NCBI RefSeq assembly: GCF_002006995.1
Contig: NZ_MRUL01000005.1
Span: forward strand, 186,001-250,000
Length of the DNA: 64,000 bases
Direction: 5' to 3'
Origin: Izhakiella australiensis
GTDB lineage: Bacteria; Pseudomonadota; Gammaproteobacteria; Enterobacterales; Enterobacteriaceae
The stretch's first letter is position 1; the number at the start of each line of letters is the position of its first letter. Below are positions 49,408 to 63,579 of this stretch, piece after piece. The notes under the pieces were generated by a model. The model ran no database searches and was not told where the DNA came from. It saw only the letters and a program-made list of their open reading frames with translations. The translations under genes were made by a program, and so were the position numbers.

Positions 49408-50865
49408 TCAGCGGCGTAAGTGACGAAACAAACGACTTTTGATGCCGGTATCGAAACGCCAGATATGGTCGAAGATACGCAAAATAGCGGGTTTTCCGTG
49501 ATCGGACATCGCCACAGCGTGAAATTTCTGCTGCAGCCGCAGCTGGTGATGTTTCACTTCATCGCTAAGCTTTTCCGGCAGGCGCTGGGCGATAAAATCG
49601 GAAATGACCACGGCATCGGCCTCCTGCCATCCCGGCGTTGCAAGGCGTTTTAACACCTGCTCCAGACAGGCGGCCAGGTTAGTGCCGCCACGAAACTGTT
49701 GGCTGAGAAAGCGTATAGCCTGGCTGATGCCATCCTCTGCGGTTAATTCATAAACGATAACCTGATGCGCAAATAGCATTAACATGCAGCGGCGGCGGTC
49801 CCTTAGCGCCACTTTTAACAGCGCCAGGCAAAAAGCCTTCGCACAGCGTTCGTTAAAACCGCCCATCGAACCTGAGGTATCGACGCAAATGATAAAAGGA
49901 CCGCGCGGCTGCTGCTGGCGTTGATTATGGTGCGCGGGGCGCAGGATCTGTTTTTCCCGCCAGGCTTCGCCCTGTAAACGATAGGTGAGCAGCCGCTTTT
50001 CAACCAGCCGACGGTAGAATTCAATCTCCAGCTCGCTGATGCCGAGCGTCGCCAGCTCTGGGGGCAGAAGTCGCAGAATGTCATCGCTCTGATGGATTCC
50101 GTTAACCTCTTCCGGAACGCTGGCCGGCTCACGAACCATCTGGCGAAAAACTTCCATCTGCGCATCGCGTACCGGTGTAGACTTCGCCTCCCGACTGCGT
50201 CCTAACTGCTCGGCAAGCGCCGATAGCTCCGGCTGGTGGCTAAGAAAATCACCATATTGCAAAATGAGCTGATAGTCGCCGCGCTGCAGAGAGCCGCGGC
50301 TCATATCCCACAGCTGCCCGGCGCTGGTTTCGTTTTCCGCCAGTACCGGCGCCAGCTGGCCGCTCATTGCCAGCCGCTGCTGCAGCTCCGCCAGCAGCTT
50401 TTCCCGCTCTTGCTCCAGCAGCGTTTGATCGAGGCTCAGGGTTTGCAGCGTCAGGCTCAGGCGCCAGCGTTGTATAAACAGGGTGCGCTGAGCGCTACTG
50501 AAAGCCGTGCCACCGCTATTTTCCACCAGCTTGCCGGCTTCTTCAGCAAACGGCGATCTATTGCTTTGCAGCGCGTTGAGGATAGCTGGCAGCTGCTGGT
50601 TGAACGCAGCGGCATCAACGGTCTGGCTTTGTTGGAAAAGATGGAACTCCTGCGCCAGCGCTTGCGGTGCCGACGTGGTTTGCAGCCGATCGAGAATTTC
50701 AGCCTTCCAGCGCGGTACGTCACGCAGCAGGGCGTTTTTTAGACCGGGATATTTATCGAGAAAAGCCGCCAGCTGCGGCGACGCCAGCAGGACCACTATC
50801 AGCTCGTCAATCAGCTCCTGTTCGCTGATTGCCAGAAATACGCTGAGCGTGTCCAGTGAGATCAT
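49408..50865 (-). CDS. viaA: ViaA, VWA-domain partner of RavA
   Basis: This 485-residue protein works with the AAA+ ATPase RavA; the pair has been linked to respiratory complexes and aminoglycoside uptake. The C-terminal von Willebrand A domain shows the metal site DTSGSMGG (in [16 protein letters not shown]) and ends [20 protein letters not shown]. The ATG shares one base with the ravA stop (TGATG), so translation is coupled; a GTG three bases earlier is the other option. Length matches E. coli ViaA (483). Confidence 0.96.
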   Translation of the reverse strand: MISLDTLSVFLAISEQELIDELIVVLLASPQLAAFLDKYPGLKNALLRDVPRWKAEILDRLQTTSAPQALAQEFHLFQQSQTVDAAAFNQQLPAILNALQSNRSPFAEEAGKLVENSGGTAFSSAQRTLFIQRWRLSLTLQTLSLDQTLLEQEREKLLAELQQRLAMSGQLAPVLAENETSAGQLWDMSRGSLQRGDYQLILQYGDFLSHQPELSALAEQLGRSREAKSTPVRDAQMEVFRQMVREPASVPEEVNGIHQSDDILRLLPPELATLGISELEIEFYRRLVEKRLLTYRLQGEAWREKQILRPAHHNQRQQQPRGPFIICVDTSGSMGGFNERCAKAFCLALLKVALRDRRRCMLMLFAHQVIVYELTAEDGISQAIRFLSQQFRGGTNLAACLEQVLKRLATPGWQEADAVVISDFIAQRLPEKLSDEVKHHQLRLQQKFHAVAMSDHGKPAILRIFDHIWRFDTGIKSRLFRHLRR

Positions 50866-52355
50866 CACTGGGCGGCCTGAAGCTGTTCAGCTACCTGCTG
50901 CAGACTGGTTTCAATGCGCGCCAGCCAGTCGTCGCTGATAAACAGACAGCGCTGATGCTGGCCAAACAGCGCCCGCTGAGCGCGTAGCTGCGTCTCAACC
51001 TCGTCGAGCGCTTCTTTTATCTCTGTGGGTATAGTGTGTGCCGTTGCATCCGGCAGGTTAAGGCGTGAAGATTGCAGGCTGAGATCGCGCACCGTCAGGC
51101 AGTTCTGCGCATCGACCGCCAAATCCAGCTGCTGGCCGTAGCCGATGCCATTCAACTTACCGCGCGCTTCGCTACCTTTTTGCAGCCAGTTTTGCAGGCT
51201 TTCACGCTCAATTGTCAGATGAGTTACCTGTAGATCGTGCAGATTTAGCGGTTTTTGCAGCATAAACACCAGCGTATCGCCGGAGATGCTCTCCGGTAGT
51301 TCGTAGTTGGATTTACGGCTGAACAGGCTGCTGTGCTTTTCCAGGTGGATAGCCTGACCGAGATTATGTTGCTGTTGCAGCGCCAGATGACGGGCATTGA
51401 TTTGCTGGAGATGCAGGATCATTGACTGCTGTTGCCAGGCCTGCTGGGTTATCAGATTGTCAATTTCCCGCTCCAGTAGCGACTGCGAGGCTAAATCGTG
51501 CCATAAACAGTCTTTCAGCAGGATAAGATCGATAGGCGCGATGGCATTGCGTCCGCTGTAAAAGGCGCTGGCTTGTAAAAGATGGATCGCTTTTTTCCAG
51601 CGGCGATCGGAAATATAGGGCGCATCCGGCAGGGTTTCCAGCTGCTGGCGCAGCTGGAAGATAAGTTCGAATACGTTATCAGGGAGAATAACTTTGCCGA
51701 TCCCTGACTGCCATTGCTGATACTCGTCGTCGGTAATACACAGTGAGGGCGAAACCGGATTGCTGCTTTCGTCGCTCTGATGGGTCAGCATACTGCGAAA
51801 GTTATGCTTCTCATGAACGTTATCCAGCCATAAGCGAATAAGCATACGGTCATAGAGCGCTTCCAGCCCGCTGTCGGCCTCCGGCAGCTCATTTGAGGCA
51901 GTTACCAGCAGCCGCATTGGGATCGGCTCTTCAACGTCGCCATTGCGAAAGCGACGTTCATTAATGGCGGTCAGCAGCGTATTAAGGATTGCCGGGCCGG
52001 CTTTCCATATCTCATCGAGAAAAACAATTTCAGCGCTGGGCAGATACCCTTTGGTTAGCCGCTGATAGCGGCCTTCGTCTTTTAAGGCCTGAATTGAAAG
52101 CGGCCCAAAAACTTCCTCCGGCGTGGAGAAGCGCGTCATCAGATATTCAAAGGCGCGGGCATTCTGGAAGGCAAATTTGAGCCGGCGAGCAATCAGGCTT
52201 TTGGCGATGCCTGGCGGGCCGAGCAAGAATACGCTTTCGCCGCACAGTGCCGCCAGCAAGCACAGGCGGATGGCGTGGTGACGTTCATATAACCCTTTTT
52301 CCAGCGCGTTACTTAATTTTGCGATACGTTCAGCTAATAAAGAAGAGTCAGCCAT
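50865..52355 (-). CDS. ravA: RavA, MoxR-family AAA+ ATPase
   Basis: This 496-residue AAA+ protein has the Walker A loop [15 protein letters not shown] near residue 40-55, Walker B in [20 protein letters not shown], and a sensor region [20 protein letters not shown]. The C-terminal LARA and helical parts follow, as in E. coli (498 residues), where RavA also binds the lysine decarboxylase CadA. It is the first gene of the ravA-viaA unit and is divergent from kup. Confidence 0.96.
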   Translation of the reverse strand: MADSSLLAERIAKLSNALEKGLYERHHAIRLCLLAALCGESVFLLGPPGIAKSLIARRLKFAFQNARAFEYLMTRFSTPEEVFGPLSIQALKDEGRYQRLTKGYLPSAEIVFLDEIWKAGPAILNTLLTAINERRFRNGDVEEPIPMRLLVTASNELPEADSGLEALYDRMLIRLWLDNVHEKHNFRSMLTHQSDESSNPVSPSLCITDDEYQQWQSGIGKVILPDNVFELIFQLRQQLETLPDAPYISDRRWKKAIHLLQASAFYSGRNAIAPIDLILLKDCLWHDLASQSLLEREIDNLITQQAWQQQSMILHLQQINARHLALQQQHNLGQAIHLEKHSSLFSRKSNYELPESISGDTLVFMLQKPLNLHDLQVTHLTIERESLQNWLQKGSEARGKLNGIGYGQQLDLAVDAQNCLTVRDLSLQSSRLNLPDATAHTIPTEIKEALDEVETQLRAQRALFGQHQRCLFISDDWLARIETSLQQVAEQLQAAQ

Positions 52356-52611
52356 AATCTGTAATTCATCCTGTTTCTTTTAAGCTCTCCTGCGCCCCCG
52401 ACGCTGGCGACGGCACAAACTACTGGCTATGATGCTTGAAATAGTGGATACCAGACAGCTTTTTAGTGTTAAAACGTTAACATGAAGGGGATTGCGCTGC
52501 CTTGAGTACTTTTAAGGGTAGGCATTTACGTTGATTCAGGCATACTGTGCGCTTTTTGATGGCTCCTGTTGCGCATTTTTGCGCCCGTGAGCGCCAACAA
52601 AAGAAGAGTCT

Positions 52612-54480
52612 ATGAGTTCTGATAAAAAGCAGTCCCTTGGTGCTGTTACCGTCGCTGCCATCGGCGTCGTTTATGGTGATATTGGCACCAGCCCCCTTTA
52701 CACTTTACGCGAGTGTCTTTCCGGCCAGTTTGGTTTCGGCGTAGAACGTGAGGCCGTGTTTGGCTTCCTTTCGTTAATTTTTTGGTTATTGATATTAGTC
52801 GTCTCCCTGAAATATATCAGCTATGTGATGCGTGCGGATAACGCAGGTGAAGGTGGGATCCTGACGCTAATGTCGCTGGCTGGTCGTAATACCGGCGCCC
52901 GCGCTACCGCCGTTTTGGTGATTATGGGGCTAATTGGCGGCAGCTTTTTCTACGGCGAAGTGGTGATTACACCGGCGGTTTCTGTGCTTTCCGCCATTGA
53001 AGGCCTGGAGATTGCCTCCCCCTCGCTGAGCCCTTACATCATACCTATGGCTATCGGCGTTCTTACCCTGCTGTTTGTCATACAGAAACACGGAACCGGC
53101 ATTGTCGGCAAGATGTTTGCGCCGGTTATGCTGCTGTGGTTTATCGTACTGGCGGTTCTTGGCGCCCGGGCGATTGCAACTAATCCCGAAGTGCTGCTGG
53201 CGTTGAACCCGAGTTGGGCGGTTAACTTTTTTATTGAATATAAGTCGGTCTCTTTCTTTGCCCTTGGCGCGGTGGTGCTGGCGATAACCGGCGTGGAAGC
53301 GCTGTATGCTGATATGGGGCACTTTGGCAAATTCCCGATCCGCCTGGCCTGGTTCAGCGTGGTGCTGCCTTCTCTGGTACTTAACTATTTTGGTCAGGGG
53401 GCATTGTTGTTAAAGCACCCTGAGGCTATTAAAAACCCCTTTTTCCTGCTGGCTCCGGATTGGGCGCTGATTCCACTGCTGATTCTGGCAACGCTTGCCA
53501 CGATAATTGCTTCGCAGGCGGTTATTTCCGGCGTTTTCTCTTTAACCCGTCAGGCGGTGCGCCTCGGCTATCTGCCGCCGATGCGTATCATCCACACTTC
53601 TGAAGAAGAGTCCGGCCAGATCTACGTGCCCTTTATTAACTGGCTGCTTTATCTCTCAGTGGTGCTGGTTATTGTCGGTTTCAAACACTCCAGCAACCTG
53701 GCGGCAGCCTACGGTATCGCGGTGACGGGTACGATGGTGCTGACTGCTATCCTGTGCAGCACGGTGGCGATTAAAAACTGGCGCTGGAATCGCTATCTGG
53801 TGACGCTGATTCTGGTCGGTATGCTGTGTATCGATGTGTCGTTGTTCTCTGCCAACCTGGTGAAAGTGTTCTCCGGTGGCTGGTTGCCGCTTACCCTGGG
53901 CATGATGATGTTTATCGTCATGACCACCTGGAAAAGCGAACGCTTCCGCCTGCTGCGCAGGATGAACGAACACGGTAACTCGCTTGAGGCGATGATCGCC
54001 TCGCTGGAGAAATCACCGCCGGTGCGCGTGCAGGGCACCGCGGTTTATATGTCGCGCGCGCTGAATGTTATCCCCTTTGCTTTACTGCATAATCTTAAGC
54101 ATAACAAGGTATTGCATGAGCGGGTGGTGTTACTCACCCTGCGTACAGAAGATGCGCCCTATGTGCATAACGTGCGGCGCGTGACCATTGAACAGCTATC
54201 CCCAACCTTCTGGCGGGTGGTCGCCAGCTACGGCTGGCGTGAAACGCCGAACGTTGAGGAGATATTCCATCGCTGCGGTCTGGAAGGGCTTAACTGCCGG
54301 ATGATGGAAACCTCCTTCTTTATGTCTCATGAATCACTGATTATCGGTAAGCGTCCCTGGTATCTGCGCTTGCGCGGCAAGCTGTTTCTTGCATTGCAGC
54401 GTAATGCGCTGCGCGCGCCCGATCAGTTTGAGATCCCGCCCAACAGGGTGATTGAGCTGGGTACGCAAATCGAAGTGTAA
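52612..54480 (+). CDS. kup: Kup, low-affinity potassium transporter
   Basis: This 622-residue proton/potassium symporter has the same length as E. coli Kup (TrkD). It opens [20 protein letters not shown] and [14 protein letters not shown], the family signature, followed by 12 hydrophobic helices and a cytosolic C-terminal region of about 180 residues. It allows K+ uptake at low pH and caesium uptake. It is divergent from ravA with 256 bases between them. Confidence 0.98.
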   Translation: MSSDKKQSLGAVTVAAIGVVYGDIGTSPLYTLRECLSGQFGFGVEREAVFGFLSLIFWLLILVVSLKYISYVMRADNAGEGGILTLMSLAGRNTGARATAVLVIMGLIGGSFFYGEVVITPAVSVLSAIEGLEIASPSLSPYIIPMAIGVLTLLFVIQKHGTGIVGKMFAPVMLLWFIVLAVLGARAIATNPEVLLALNPSWAVNFFIEYKSVSFFALGAVVLAITGVEALYADMGHFGKFPIRLAWFSVVLPSLVLNYFGQGALLLKHPEAIKNPFFLLAPDWALIPLLILATLATIIASQAVISGVFSLTRQAVRLGYLPPMRIIHTSEEESGQIYVPFINWLLYLSVVLVIVGFKHSSNLAAAYGIAVTGTMVLTAILCSTVAIKNWRWNRYLVTLILVGMLCIDVSLFSANLVKVFSGGWLPLTLGMMMFIVMTTWKSERFRLLRRMNEHGNSLEAMIASLEKSPPVRVQGTAVYMSRALNVIPFALLHNLKHNKVLHERVVLLTLRTEDAPYVHNVRRVTIEQLSPTFWRVVASYGWRETPNVEEIFHRCGLEGLNCRMMETSFFMSHESLIIGKRPWYLRLRGKLFLALQRNALRAPDQFEIPPNRVIELGTQIEV

Positions 54481-54495
54481 AGCGCTTTAGCGGGC

Positions 54496-54521
54496 CTTCA
54501 CCCCACCCGGCGGGGATGAAG
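54496..54521. repeat. Hairpin between kup and qseC
   Basis: CTTCACCCC and GGGGATGAAG pair around seven bases with a one-base bulge, just after the kup stop and before the convergent qseC stop. There is no T-run, so it is at best a weak terminator. Confidence 0.4.
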
Positions 54522-54583
54522 ACCTGGCGGCTATTTTACGCGCTCGCTGGTTAAGTGCCTGGCGCTGACGGTTACGCGGCGCA

Positions 54584-55933
54584 TTATGTCCAGCTAAGCG
54601 TTATGCTCAGCCCGCCTTCATCGCGATTCGCCAGCGACATCTGCATATTATGCTGCTGGGCAATTTGTCTGACGATCGACAGGCCCAGCCCGCTCCCCTG
54701 CTGCTGCTGGCCCGGCGGCCGGAAAAAGCGCTCTTCAATCCGTTCAATCATCGCTTCGTCGATGCCGGGTCCATCATCAAGAACCCGCAGCTGGTTTGCG
54801 CTGAGCACTAGCCGCACGCTACCGCCGACGCGGCCGTAGCGAATGGCGTTATCCAGCAGGTTGCGCACCAGTAATGACAGCAGCAGCCCATTGCCTTGCA
54901 CCATGACCGGCTGCGGCGGCGCCTCCAGCGATAGCTGGATTTCAGCCTGGGTCGCCGCCTGATATTGTTCGACAATCGCCTGCTGGAGTAAATTCTGCAT
55001 TTCCGCTGGCGCGGTTTCCAGATCGTTGGTGTTATCCAGCCGCGACAGGGCAAGAAGCTGATCGACAAGGCGACTGGCGCGGTCGATCCCGCCGGTCAGA
55101 TTATCCAGCGCTCGCATACGGGCGGCGATGTCTTCACCGGCCAGCTGGGCAACCTCTGCTTGTACCCGCAGCGCGGCCAGCGGGCTGCGCAGCTCGTGAG
55201 CGGCATCGGAAATAAAACGGCGCTCGCGAGCAATCATCTGCGAAGTTCGCGCAAACAGGCCGTTAAGAGCCTGAACCAGCGGCAGAACTTCTTTTGGTAT
55301 TCCCCCGGCTTTCAGCTGCTGCGCTGCATCGGGGGGGCGATTTTCCAGCGCGTAGGTAAGGCGGCGCAGCGGGGATAGTTCGCGCGTGAGTAACCAGAAT
55401 AGCAATATGACCATCAGCGGCAGAGCGTACAGCCAGGGATAGAGGCTGGCGGAAACCATATCTGCGGTCATATCCTGGCGGTATTCCTCTTTCTGTCCCA
55501 CCGCTATCCGGTACTGATTATCAGCACTGTTCAGCCAGACGATACGCCAGCGATCGTCATCGTTAATCAAGCGACTTTCGGTAAAGCCACGCTTATCGGC
55601 CGCAAAACGGATCTTTCGGCCGTGATCGCCGTCGTCGGCGACGCGCTGCCCGTCGCGGGTAAAGATCGCAAATGTCAGCACGTCATCATCAACGTCGCCG
55701 CGGTTATGGTGCAGAAGTTTTTTACTTTTTTTTGCCGAAAGGCTGTCCGGCGTCAGATTATGTGGGTCAAGGGTTGCCAGCCGGCGGGCGAACAGCAGCT
55801 GTTGGGTATCAAACAGTTCATTGACGTTTTCCCGCGTCTGCAGCCAGGAGAGCAAAGCGGCGCTGCCGCCGCATAGCAGAATAATCAGTATGAAGCCGAC
55901 AACAAGTCGCAGGCGCAGGCTCATTTTTTTCAT
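54584..55933 (-). CDS. qseC: QseC, sensor histidine kinase
   Basis: This 449-residue inner-membrane sensor kinase has two membrane helices (residues 10-30 and about 165-185) around a periplasmic domain that includes [20 protein letters not shown] and [20 protein letters not shown], both close to E. coli QseC. The phosphorylated histidine is in [20 protein letters not shown], the N-box in [15 protein letters not shown], and the G-box in [17 protein letters not shown]. QseC has been described as sensing catecholamines and autoinducer-3. It overlaps qseB by four bases. Confidence 0.95.
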   Translation of the reverse strand: MKKMSLRLRLVVGFILIILLCGGSAALLSWLQTRENVNELFDTQQLLFARRLATLDPHNLTPDSLSAKKSKKLLHHNRGDVDDDVLTFAIFTRDGQRVADDGDHGRKIRFAADKRGFTESRLINDDDRWRIVWLNSADNQYRIAVGQKEEYRQDMTADMVSASLYPWLYALPLMVILLFWLLTRELSPLRRLTYALENRPPDAAQQLKAGGIPKEVLPLVQALNGLFARTSQMIARERRFISDAAHELRSPLAALRVQAEVAQLAGEDIAARMRALDNLTGGIDRASRLVDQLLALSRLDNTNDLETAPAEMQNLLQQAIVEQYQAATQAEIQLSLEAPPQPVMVQGNGLLLSLLVRNLLDNAIRYGRVGGSVRLVLSANQLRVLDDGPGIDEAMIERIEERFFRPPGQQQQGSGLGLSIVRQIAQQHNMQMSLANRDEGGLSITLSWT

Positions 55934-56592
55934 CCGCCAGGCCCCAGGGTATAACCGACGCCATGTACCGTACGAATAAAATCGCTGCCAAGCTTTTTAC
56001 GCAGATGATGGATATGCACTTCCACCGCGTTGCTGGAGACATCGTCGTCCCAGCTATAGAGTTTCTCCTCAAGCTGGGTTCGGGTCAGTACGCGTCCGGG
56101 ATTACGCATAAACAGCTCAAGCAGCGCCAGCTCGCGGGGTTTTACCGCCAGCGCCTCCCCGCCAACGGTCACGGTATGCGCCGCCGGATCCAGCGTTACC
56201 TCGCCATGTCTGAGCTGCGGTTGCAGCTGACCATAGCGGCGGCGGATTAGCGCCTGCAGGCGGGCACCCACTTCCGTTAATGCGAAAGGTTTACACAGAT
56301 AGTCATCGGCGCCGCATCTCAGGCCTTCCACGCGCTGTTCCAGCGCGTCACGGGCGGTGAGGATGAGTACCGGAATGTCGGCGCCGGTTTTACGCCACTG
56401 TGCCAGGATGTCGAGCCCGTCCATTTCTGGCAGGCTGAGATCCAATACCACCGCATCGTAAGGGGCTGCGCTCAGGGCGTGATAACCCTGTTTGCCATCG
56501 CTAAACCAGTCGACGTTAAAACCCAGTTTGGTTAAGCCTGCTTTGGTGCCATCGCCAATCAAACTATCGTCCTCAATGAGTAAGATGCGCAT
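55930..56592 (-). CDS. qseB: QseB, response regulator
   Basis: This 220-residue OmpR/PhoB-type regulator has the receiver acidic pocket [15 protein letters not shown], the phosphorylation site Asp51 ([15 protein letters not shown]), the conserved [20 protein letters not shown], and a winged helix ending [20 protein letters not shown] and [11 protein letters not shown]. The start at 56592 was preferred over a longer frame that adds 22 unrelated residues. It is divergent from ygiW, the same arrangement as in E. coli. Confidence 0.96.
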   Translation of the reverse strand: MRILLIEDDSLIGDGTKAGLTKLGFNVDWFSDGKQGYHALSAAPYDAVVLDLSLPEMDGLDILAQWRKTGADIPVLILTARDALEQRVEGLRCGADDYLCKPFALTEVGARLQALIRRRYGQLQPQLRHGEVTLDPAAHTVTVGGEALAVKPRELALLELFMRNPGRVLTRTQLEEKLYSWDDDVSSNAVEVHIHHLRKKLGSDFIRTVHGVGYTLGPGG

Positions 56593-56787
56593 CGTTGCTC
56601 TCCATGTCAGTGCCGGCGTTATACGTAGTGATCCGCTTAGTTGTACAGCATTAAGCATTGGTTTTTAGCGTAATAAGTCAATTTATAAAAAAAACACCCT
56701 CTGGCCGACAGCCTTAAGAAGTTGTTAAGAAGTGAATGTTTTAATGGGCGCTATCAACAAAGAGATAGTTTGATTAAAAGGATGAAC

Positions 56788-57201
56788 ATGATGAAATCTT
56801 TAAAGAAAACCGCCGCCGCACTGGCCATTATTGCTGTGACTTCCGCCCCCCTTTACGCAGCGCAGCAAGGTGGGTTTGTCGATCCGAATGCATCCCATAC
56901 GCAGGTTGGTACTCAGGGCGGTTTTGCCGGGCCGGACGGCAGTGCGATTACTGCGGCTAAAGCTGGTGAGATGAGCGATGACAGCTGGGTTTCCGTCACT
57001 GGTCATATTGAGAAACGCGTCGGCGACGATAAGTATATTTTCCGCGACAATACCGGCAATCTGCTGGTGGAAATAGACCATAAGCGCTGGATGGGGCAAA
57101 CCATCACCCCGCAGGACAAAGTGCAGCTTAAAGGTAAAATCGATAAGGATTTCAACTCTGTAGAGCTTGATGTTAAGCAGATTATCAAGGTTCAGGGATA
57201 A
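56788..57201 (+). CDS. ygiW: YgiW/VisP-like periplasmic OB-fold protein
   Basis: This 137-residue protein has a signal peptide (MKSLKKTAAALAIIAVTSAP ending at LYA-A) and a BOF (bacterial OB-fold) domain: WVSVTGHIEKRVGDDKYIFR, then VEIDHKRWMGQTITPQDKVQ and FNSVELDVKQIIKVQ. This follows E. coli YgiW, a stress-related periplasmic protein regulated with qseBC, which lies divergent here too. Start may be 56788 or the next ATG at 56791. Confidence 0.92.
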   Translation: MMKSLKKTAAALAIIAVTSAPLYAAQQGGFVDPNASHTQVGTQGGFAGPDGSAITAAKAGEMSDDSWVSVTGHIEKRVGDDKYIFRDNTGNLLVEIDHKRWMGQTITPQDKVQLKGKIDKDFNSVELDVKQIIKVQG

Positions 57202-57204
57202 GTT

Positions 57205-58083
57205 TTACCTCGCTAAGGTGGAAACCAGGTGGTTCACCGCCGGCGAACGGTTAAAGCGGCGCCACGCCAGGGCAATGTCGGTACTGAGCGTGGCGTCTTC
57301 TATCTGATGAAAGGTCACTCCCGGGCAGCTGATATTTACCAACGAGGCCGGAACGATGGTAAAGCCAAAGCCTGCGGCGACCATGCTGATAGCCGGTAAG
57401 ACCTGGGGCGCCTGCTGGCCCAGCGTTGGCTGGAAACCGGCGCGCACGCAGGCGCTGATAATCATGGCGTGCAGGCTGGGCGCCACCTGATGAGGGAAAA
57501 GCACCAGCTTCTCTGCGGACATTTCACCGAGCGCCAGGCGCGGCCGCTCGCCAAGCCGGTGGCCCTGAGGCAGCACCAGCCGCATCTGCTCGCTGGCCAG
57601 CAGGGTAAGATTGAAAGCGTTACTGCTCTCGCAGGGCAGGCGAACGAAAGCCGCGTCTAATAATCCTTCCTGTAAGTCATGCATCAGCGCGGCCATATTG
57701 TCTTCATGGGTTAATAGCGTCACTGCCGGATAGCGCGTCTGAAATGCCGTCAGTAGCGTGAATATGGCGGGATGAAAGGCGACCGAGCTGGCAAATCCCA
57801 GCGACAGCTCGCCGCTGATGCCGCGGGCAATGCCCTTGGCCTTCTCCAGCGCCAGCCCGGCAAGTTCCAGGATATGCCGGGCGTCTTCATAAAACGCTTT
57901 TCCCGCTTCGGTCATCTCAACTCGTCGGGTAAGTCGCTTTAGCAACGGCGTCCCTATTTCACGCTCAAGCCGGAGTATTTGCTGGCTGAGAGGGGGTTGA
58001 GATATGCCGAGAATTTCTGCGGCGCGGGTAAAATTGCCGGTTTGTGCAACGGCAACGAAATAGCGCAGATGGCGAAGTTCCAT
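57205..58083 (-). CDS. budR: LysR-family regulator of acetoin genes (BudR/AlsR-like)
   Basis: This 292-residue regulator has a LysR helix-turn-helix (LRHLRYFVAVAQTGNFTRAA, LGISQPPLSQQILRLEREIG) and a BenM/AlsR-type effector domain (GELSLGFASSVAFHPAIFTL). It is divergent from budA by about 100 bases, the standard layout for the acetate-responsive activator of the 2,3-butanediol operon. Acetate response is inferred by analogy with Klebsiella and Bacillus. Confidence 0.88.
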   Translation of the reverse strand: MELRHLRYFVAVAQTGNFTRAAEILGISQPPLSQQILRLEREIGTPLLKRLTRRVEMTEAGKAFYEDARHILELAGLALEKAKGIARGISGELSLGFASSVAFHPAIFTLLTAFQTRYPAVTLLTHEDNMAALMHDLQEGLLDAAFVRLPCESSNAFNLTLLASEQMRLVLPQGHRLGERPRLALGEMSAEKLVLFPHQVAPSLHAMIISACVRAGFQPTLGQQAPQVLPAISMVAAGFGFTIVPASLVNISCPGVTFHQIEDATLSTDIALAWRRFNRSPAVNHLVSTLAR

Positions 58084-58186
58084 ATCAAAAACGTCTCCAA
58101 ATTAGGGCCTTTTTATATTGGTATCCTGCACCTAATCGCGTCAAGATTTAAGCAATAAAGCTTATATTTTGTTCGCGAGGGATAAA

Positions 58187-58966
58187 ATGAATTATCCATT
58201 AACTGATTGTTTATGTGAGAAACAATTAGTTTCCACCGTTAATGCATTTAGTAATGCTAAGCCAGAAAGCGTTATCTATCAGACGTCATTAATGAGCGCA
58301 TTGTTGAGCGGGGTCTATGACGGAAATACCACCGTTGCCAGCCTGTTGACCAAAGGGGATTTCGGCCTTGGGACCTTTAATCAACTCGACGGCGAACTGA
58401 TCGCCTTCGACAGCCGGGTCTACCAGCTGCGCGCCGACGGCAGCGCCTCTACCGCCCGTCCCGATCAGAAAACCCCGTTTGCGGTAATGACCTTTTTTAA
58501 GCCTGAATACCGCCATTGTTTCAGCCAGCCGGCAAGCCGACAGGATGTTCATCAGGTTATCGATCGGCAGCTGCAGTCTGATAATAAGTTTTGCGCGCTG
58601 CGCATCGACGGCCTGTTTTCGGCCGACACCCGTACCGTACCCTGCCAGCATCGGCCCTATCGTTCAATGCCTGAAATACTTGGCGACCAGCCGGTGTTTA
58701 ATTTTAACCGGCGCCACGGTGTGGTGATCGGTTTTCGCACGCCCCAGTATATGCAGGGAATTAACGTTGCGGGCTATCACGAGCATTTTATTACTGACGA
58801 TCGGCGGGGCGGTGGTCATCTGCTCGATTACAGCCTGCAAGAGGGCGTATTGACCTTTGGGGTAATCAGCAAGCTGGTTATCGACCTGCCGCAGGACAGC
58901 GATTTCCTGCAGGCCAATCTGACGCCTGAAAATCTTGATTCCGCGATTCGTTCGGTAGAGAGCTAG
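58187..58966 (+). CDS. budA: Alpha-acetolactate decarboxylase
   Basis: This 259-residue enzyme decarboxylates alpha-acetolactate to acetoin, the committed step of the neutral fermentation. The zinc ligands appear in NVAGYHEHFITDDRRGGGH (H-x-H plus later His), and YQTSLMSALLSGVYDGNTTV marks the family start. The ATG at 58187 follows GAGGGATAAA; an upstream ATG at 58169 is less well placed. It begins the budABC operon. Confidence 0.95.
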   Translation: MNYPLTDCLCEKQLVSTVNAFSNAKPESVIYQTSLMSALLSGVYDGNTTVASLLTKGDFGLGTFNQLDGELIAFDSRVYQLRADGSASTARPDQKTPFAVMTFFKPEYRHCFSQPASRQDVHQVIDRQLQSDNKFCALRIDGLFSADTRTVPCQHRPYRSMPEILGDQPVFNFNRRHGVVIGFRTPQYMQGINVAGYHEHFITDDRRGGGHLLDYSLQEGVLTFGVISKLVIDLPQDSDFLQANLTPENLDSAIRSVES

Positions 58967-58984
58967 TTTGTTCAGGGAGTGATA

Positions 58985-61460
<2,476 letters not shown>

Positions 61461-61469
61461 TTCCCCCCG

Positions 61470-61503
61470 GCAGGCCGGTTATTCCGGTCTGCTTTGTATT
61501 TCC
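61470..61503 (+). terminator. budABC rho-independent terminator
   Basis: GCAGGCCGG and CCGGTCTGC pair with one G-T wobble around a five-base loop and are followed by TTTGTATTT, ten bases after the budC stop. Confidence 0.8.
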
Positions 61504-61543
61504 TGCCAGTTCCCCCTGTCCTGATAGCGTTATTTGTCGCGAG

Positions 61544-61555
61544 CGAAACGTTTCG
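61544..61555 (+). promoter_or_regulatory. RbsR-type operator, distal
   Basis: CGAAACGTTTCG is a perfect palindrome matching the core of the E. coli RbsR operator. It lies about 94 bases before the rbsD start, 79 bases (centre to centre) upstream of the second copy at 61621. Confidence 0.75.
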
Positions 61556-61620
61556 ATGGCGATCACAAATTCATTATTTGTGCATTGTTCGCCTGAGTAT
61601 ATTGGCGGACACTCTGCGTC

Positions 61621-61636
61621 AGCGAAACGTTTCGCT
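61621..61636 (+). promoter_or_regulatory. RbsR-type operator, proximal to rbsD
   Basis: AGCGAAACGTTTCGCT is a perfect 16-base palindrome identical to the core of the RbsR operator before E. coli rbsD. It ends 12 bases before the rbsD ATG, so bound RbsR would block expression until ribose is present. Confidence 0.88.
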
Positions 61637-61648
61637 CAGGAGTCGATA

Positions 61649-62068
61649 ATGAAAAAGGGCAGCCTGCTACAAGCCGATATTTCCGCACTTATTGCCCGAA
61701 TGGGCCACACAGATACTCTGGTCATCGCCGATGCCGGGCTGCCAATTCCCGCCGGTCCGCAGCGTATTGATCTGGCTCTGACGCAGGGTGTTCCCGGATT
61801 TTTACAGGTGGTTGAGCAGATCACCACCGAAATGCAGGTTGAGCGCGTTACGCTGGCGCATGAAATTTGTCAGCATAATGAGGAAATCCATCGCCAGCTT
61901 TTAGCGCTGATTGATGACTTACAGCAGCGTCAGGGAAACACCATCAGTATTGAGTACATCAGCCACGAATCCTTCAAACAGCAGAGCCGTCAGAGCCTGG
62001 GCGTGGTTCGCAGCGGGGAATGTACGCCCTATGCCAATATCCTGCTTCATGCAGGTGTGACTTTTTGA
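61649..62068 (+). CDS. rbsD: RbsD, D-ribose pyranase
   Basis: This 139-residue enzyme interconverts beta-pyranose and beta-furanose forms of ribose so that RbsK can phosphorylate it. It begins [20 protein letters not shown] with the catalytic His20, followed by [20 protein letters not shown], and ends [18 protein letters not shown], all matching E. coli RbsD in length and sequence. The ATG at 61649 follows CAGGAGTCG; the ORF can be read from 61556, but that part contains both operators. Confidence 0.97.
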   Translation: MKKGSLLQADISALIARMGHTDTLVIADAGLPIPAGPQRIDLALTQGVPGFLQVVEQITTEMQVERVTLAHEICQHNEEIHRQLLALIDDLQQRQGNTISIEYISHESFKQQSRQSLGVVRSGECTPYANILLHAGVTF

Positions 62069-62075
62069 GGTAGCG

Positions 62076-63578
62076 ATGAAGCCGTTACTGCAGCTCAGCG
62101 GAATTGAAAAATCTTTTCCCGGCGTGAAGGCCCTTTCCGGCGCCTCTCTCAGCGTGTATCCCGGACGGGTTATGGCGCTGGTGGGGGAAAATGGAGCGGG
62201 TAAATCCACCATGATGAAAGTCATTACCGGCATTTATACGCGCGATGTCGGTTCGCTGAAATGGCTGGGTGAAGAAACTGCCTTCAGCGGGCCAAAAGCA
62301 TCGCAGGATGCCGGCATCGGCATTATTCACCAGGAGCTTAATCTTATTCCTCAGCTCACCGTCGCCGAGAATATCTTTCTCGGCCGCGAGGCGACCAACT
62401 GCTTTGGCAAAATTAACTGGACTTCTATGTATCAGCAGGCGGATAGCCTGCTAAAGCGGTTAAACCTGCGCTTTAGCAGTCGTCGGCTGGTGGGGGATTT
62501 ATCGATTGGCGATCAGCAAATGGTTGAAATTGCCAAAGTGCTCAGCTTTGAATCGCGCGTCATCATCATGGATGAACCCACCGATGCCCTGACGGATGCT
62601 GAAACCGCTTCGCTATTTAACGTTATTCGCGATCTGAAGGCTCAGGGGTGCGGCATTGTTTATATCTCACATCGCCTGAAAGAGATTTTTGAAATTTGCG
62701 ATGACGTTACCGTTTTCCGCGACGGGCAGTTTATTGCTGAACGGGCGGTGAGTGAACTAAGTGAAGAGTCGCTAATTGAGATGATGGTCGGGCGCAAGCT
62801 GGAAGATCAATATCCCCATCTCGAAAAAGCGCCGGGTAAGGTGCTGCTGGAAGTTGAAAATCTTAGCGGACCGGGCGTTGATTCAGTGAGCTTTTCCCTT
62901 CGTCAGGGGGAAATTCTTGGTATTTCCGGGCTAATGGGCGCCGGACGCACTGAGCTGATGAAAATACTTTACGGGGCGCTGCCACAAAGCGCGGGCTCCA
63001 TGCGTTTGAACGGAAAAGCCGTGCAGACGCGTACGCCTGAAGAGGGGCTGGAGAACGGTATCGTTTATATCTCGGAAGATCGTAAGCGTGACGGTTTGGT
63101 ACTCGGCATGTCGGTGAAAGAAAACATGTCGCTGACGGCGCTGCGCTATTTCAGCCGCGTCGGCGGTCAGTTGAAACATGCCGAGGAGCAGCTGGCAGTT
63201 GGCGATTTTATTCGTTTGTTCAATGTTAAAACGCCGTCGATGGATCAGCCTGTTGGCCTGCTCTCTGGCGGCAATCAGCAAAAAATCGCTATCGCCCGTG
63301 GGCTGATGACCAGGCCAAAAGTGCTGATTCTTGATGAACCGACCCGCGGCGTCGACGTGGGAGCAAAAAAAGAAATTTATCAGCTGATTAATCAATTCAA
63401 AGACGAAGGGTTGAGTATTTTGCTTATCTCGTCGGAGATGCCGGAGGTATTGGGAATGAGTGACCGAATTCTGGTCATGCATGAAGGTCGCTTAAGCGGC
63501 AATTTTTCCAGAAAGGAAGCCACTCAGGAAATCCTGATGGCGGCGGCGGTCGGTAAACAACCTGAGGAGCTGGTCTGA
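62076..63578 (+). CDS. rbsA: RbsA, ribose ABC transporter ATPase
   Basis: This 500-residue ATP-binding protein has two ABC domains in tandem. The first has Walker [10 protein letters not shown], signature [15 protein letters not shown] and Walker [12 protein letters not shown]. The second has a degenerate Walker [10 protein letters not shown], signature [15 protein letters not shown] and [14 protein letters not shown]. That degenerate second site is normal for sugar importers of this family. It works with RbsC and RbsB. Confidence 0.97.
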   Translation: MKPLLQLSGIEKSFPGVKALSGASLSVYPGRVMALVGENGAGKSTMMKVITGIYTRDVGSLKWLGEETAFSGPKASQDAGIGIIHQELNLIPQLTVAENIFLGREATNCFGKINWTSMYQQADSLLKRLNLRFSSRRLVGDLSIGDQQMVEIAKVLSFESRVIIMDEPTDALTDAETASLFNVIRDLKAQGCGIVYISHRLKEIFEICDDVTVFRDGQFIAERAVSELSEESLIEMMVGRKLEDQYPHLEKAPGKVLLEVENLSGPGVDSVSFSLRQGEILGISGLMGAGRTELMKILYGALPQSAGSMRLNGKAVQTRTPEEGLENGIVYISEDRKRDGLVLGMSVKENMSLTALRYFSRVGGQLKHAEEQLAVGDFIRLFNVKTPSMDQPVGLLSGGNQQKIAIARGLMTRPKVLILDEPTRGVDVGAKKEIYQLINQFKDEGLSILLISSEMPEVLGMSDRILVMHEGRLSGNFSRKEATQEILMAAAVGKQPEELV

Positions 63579-63579
63579 T

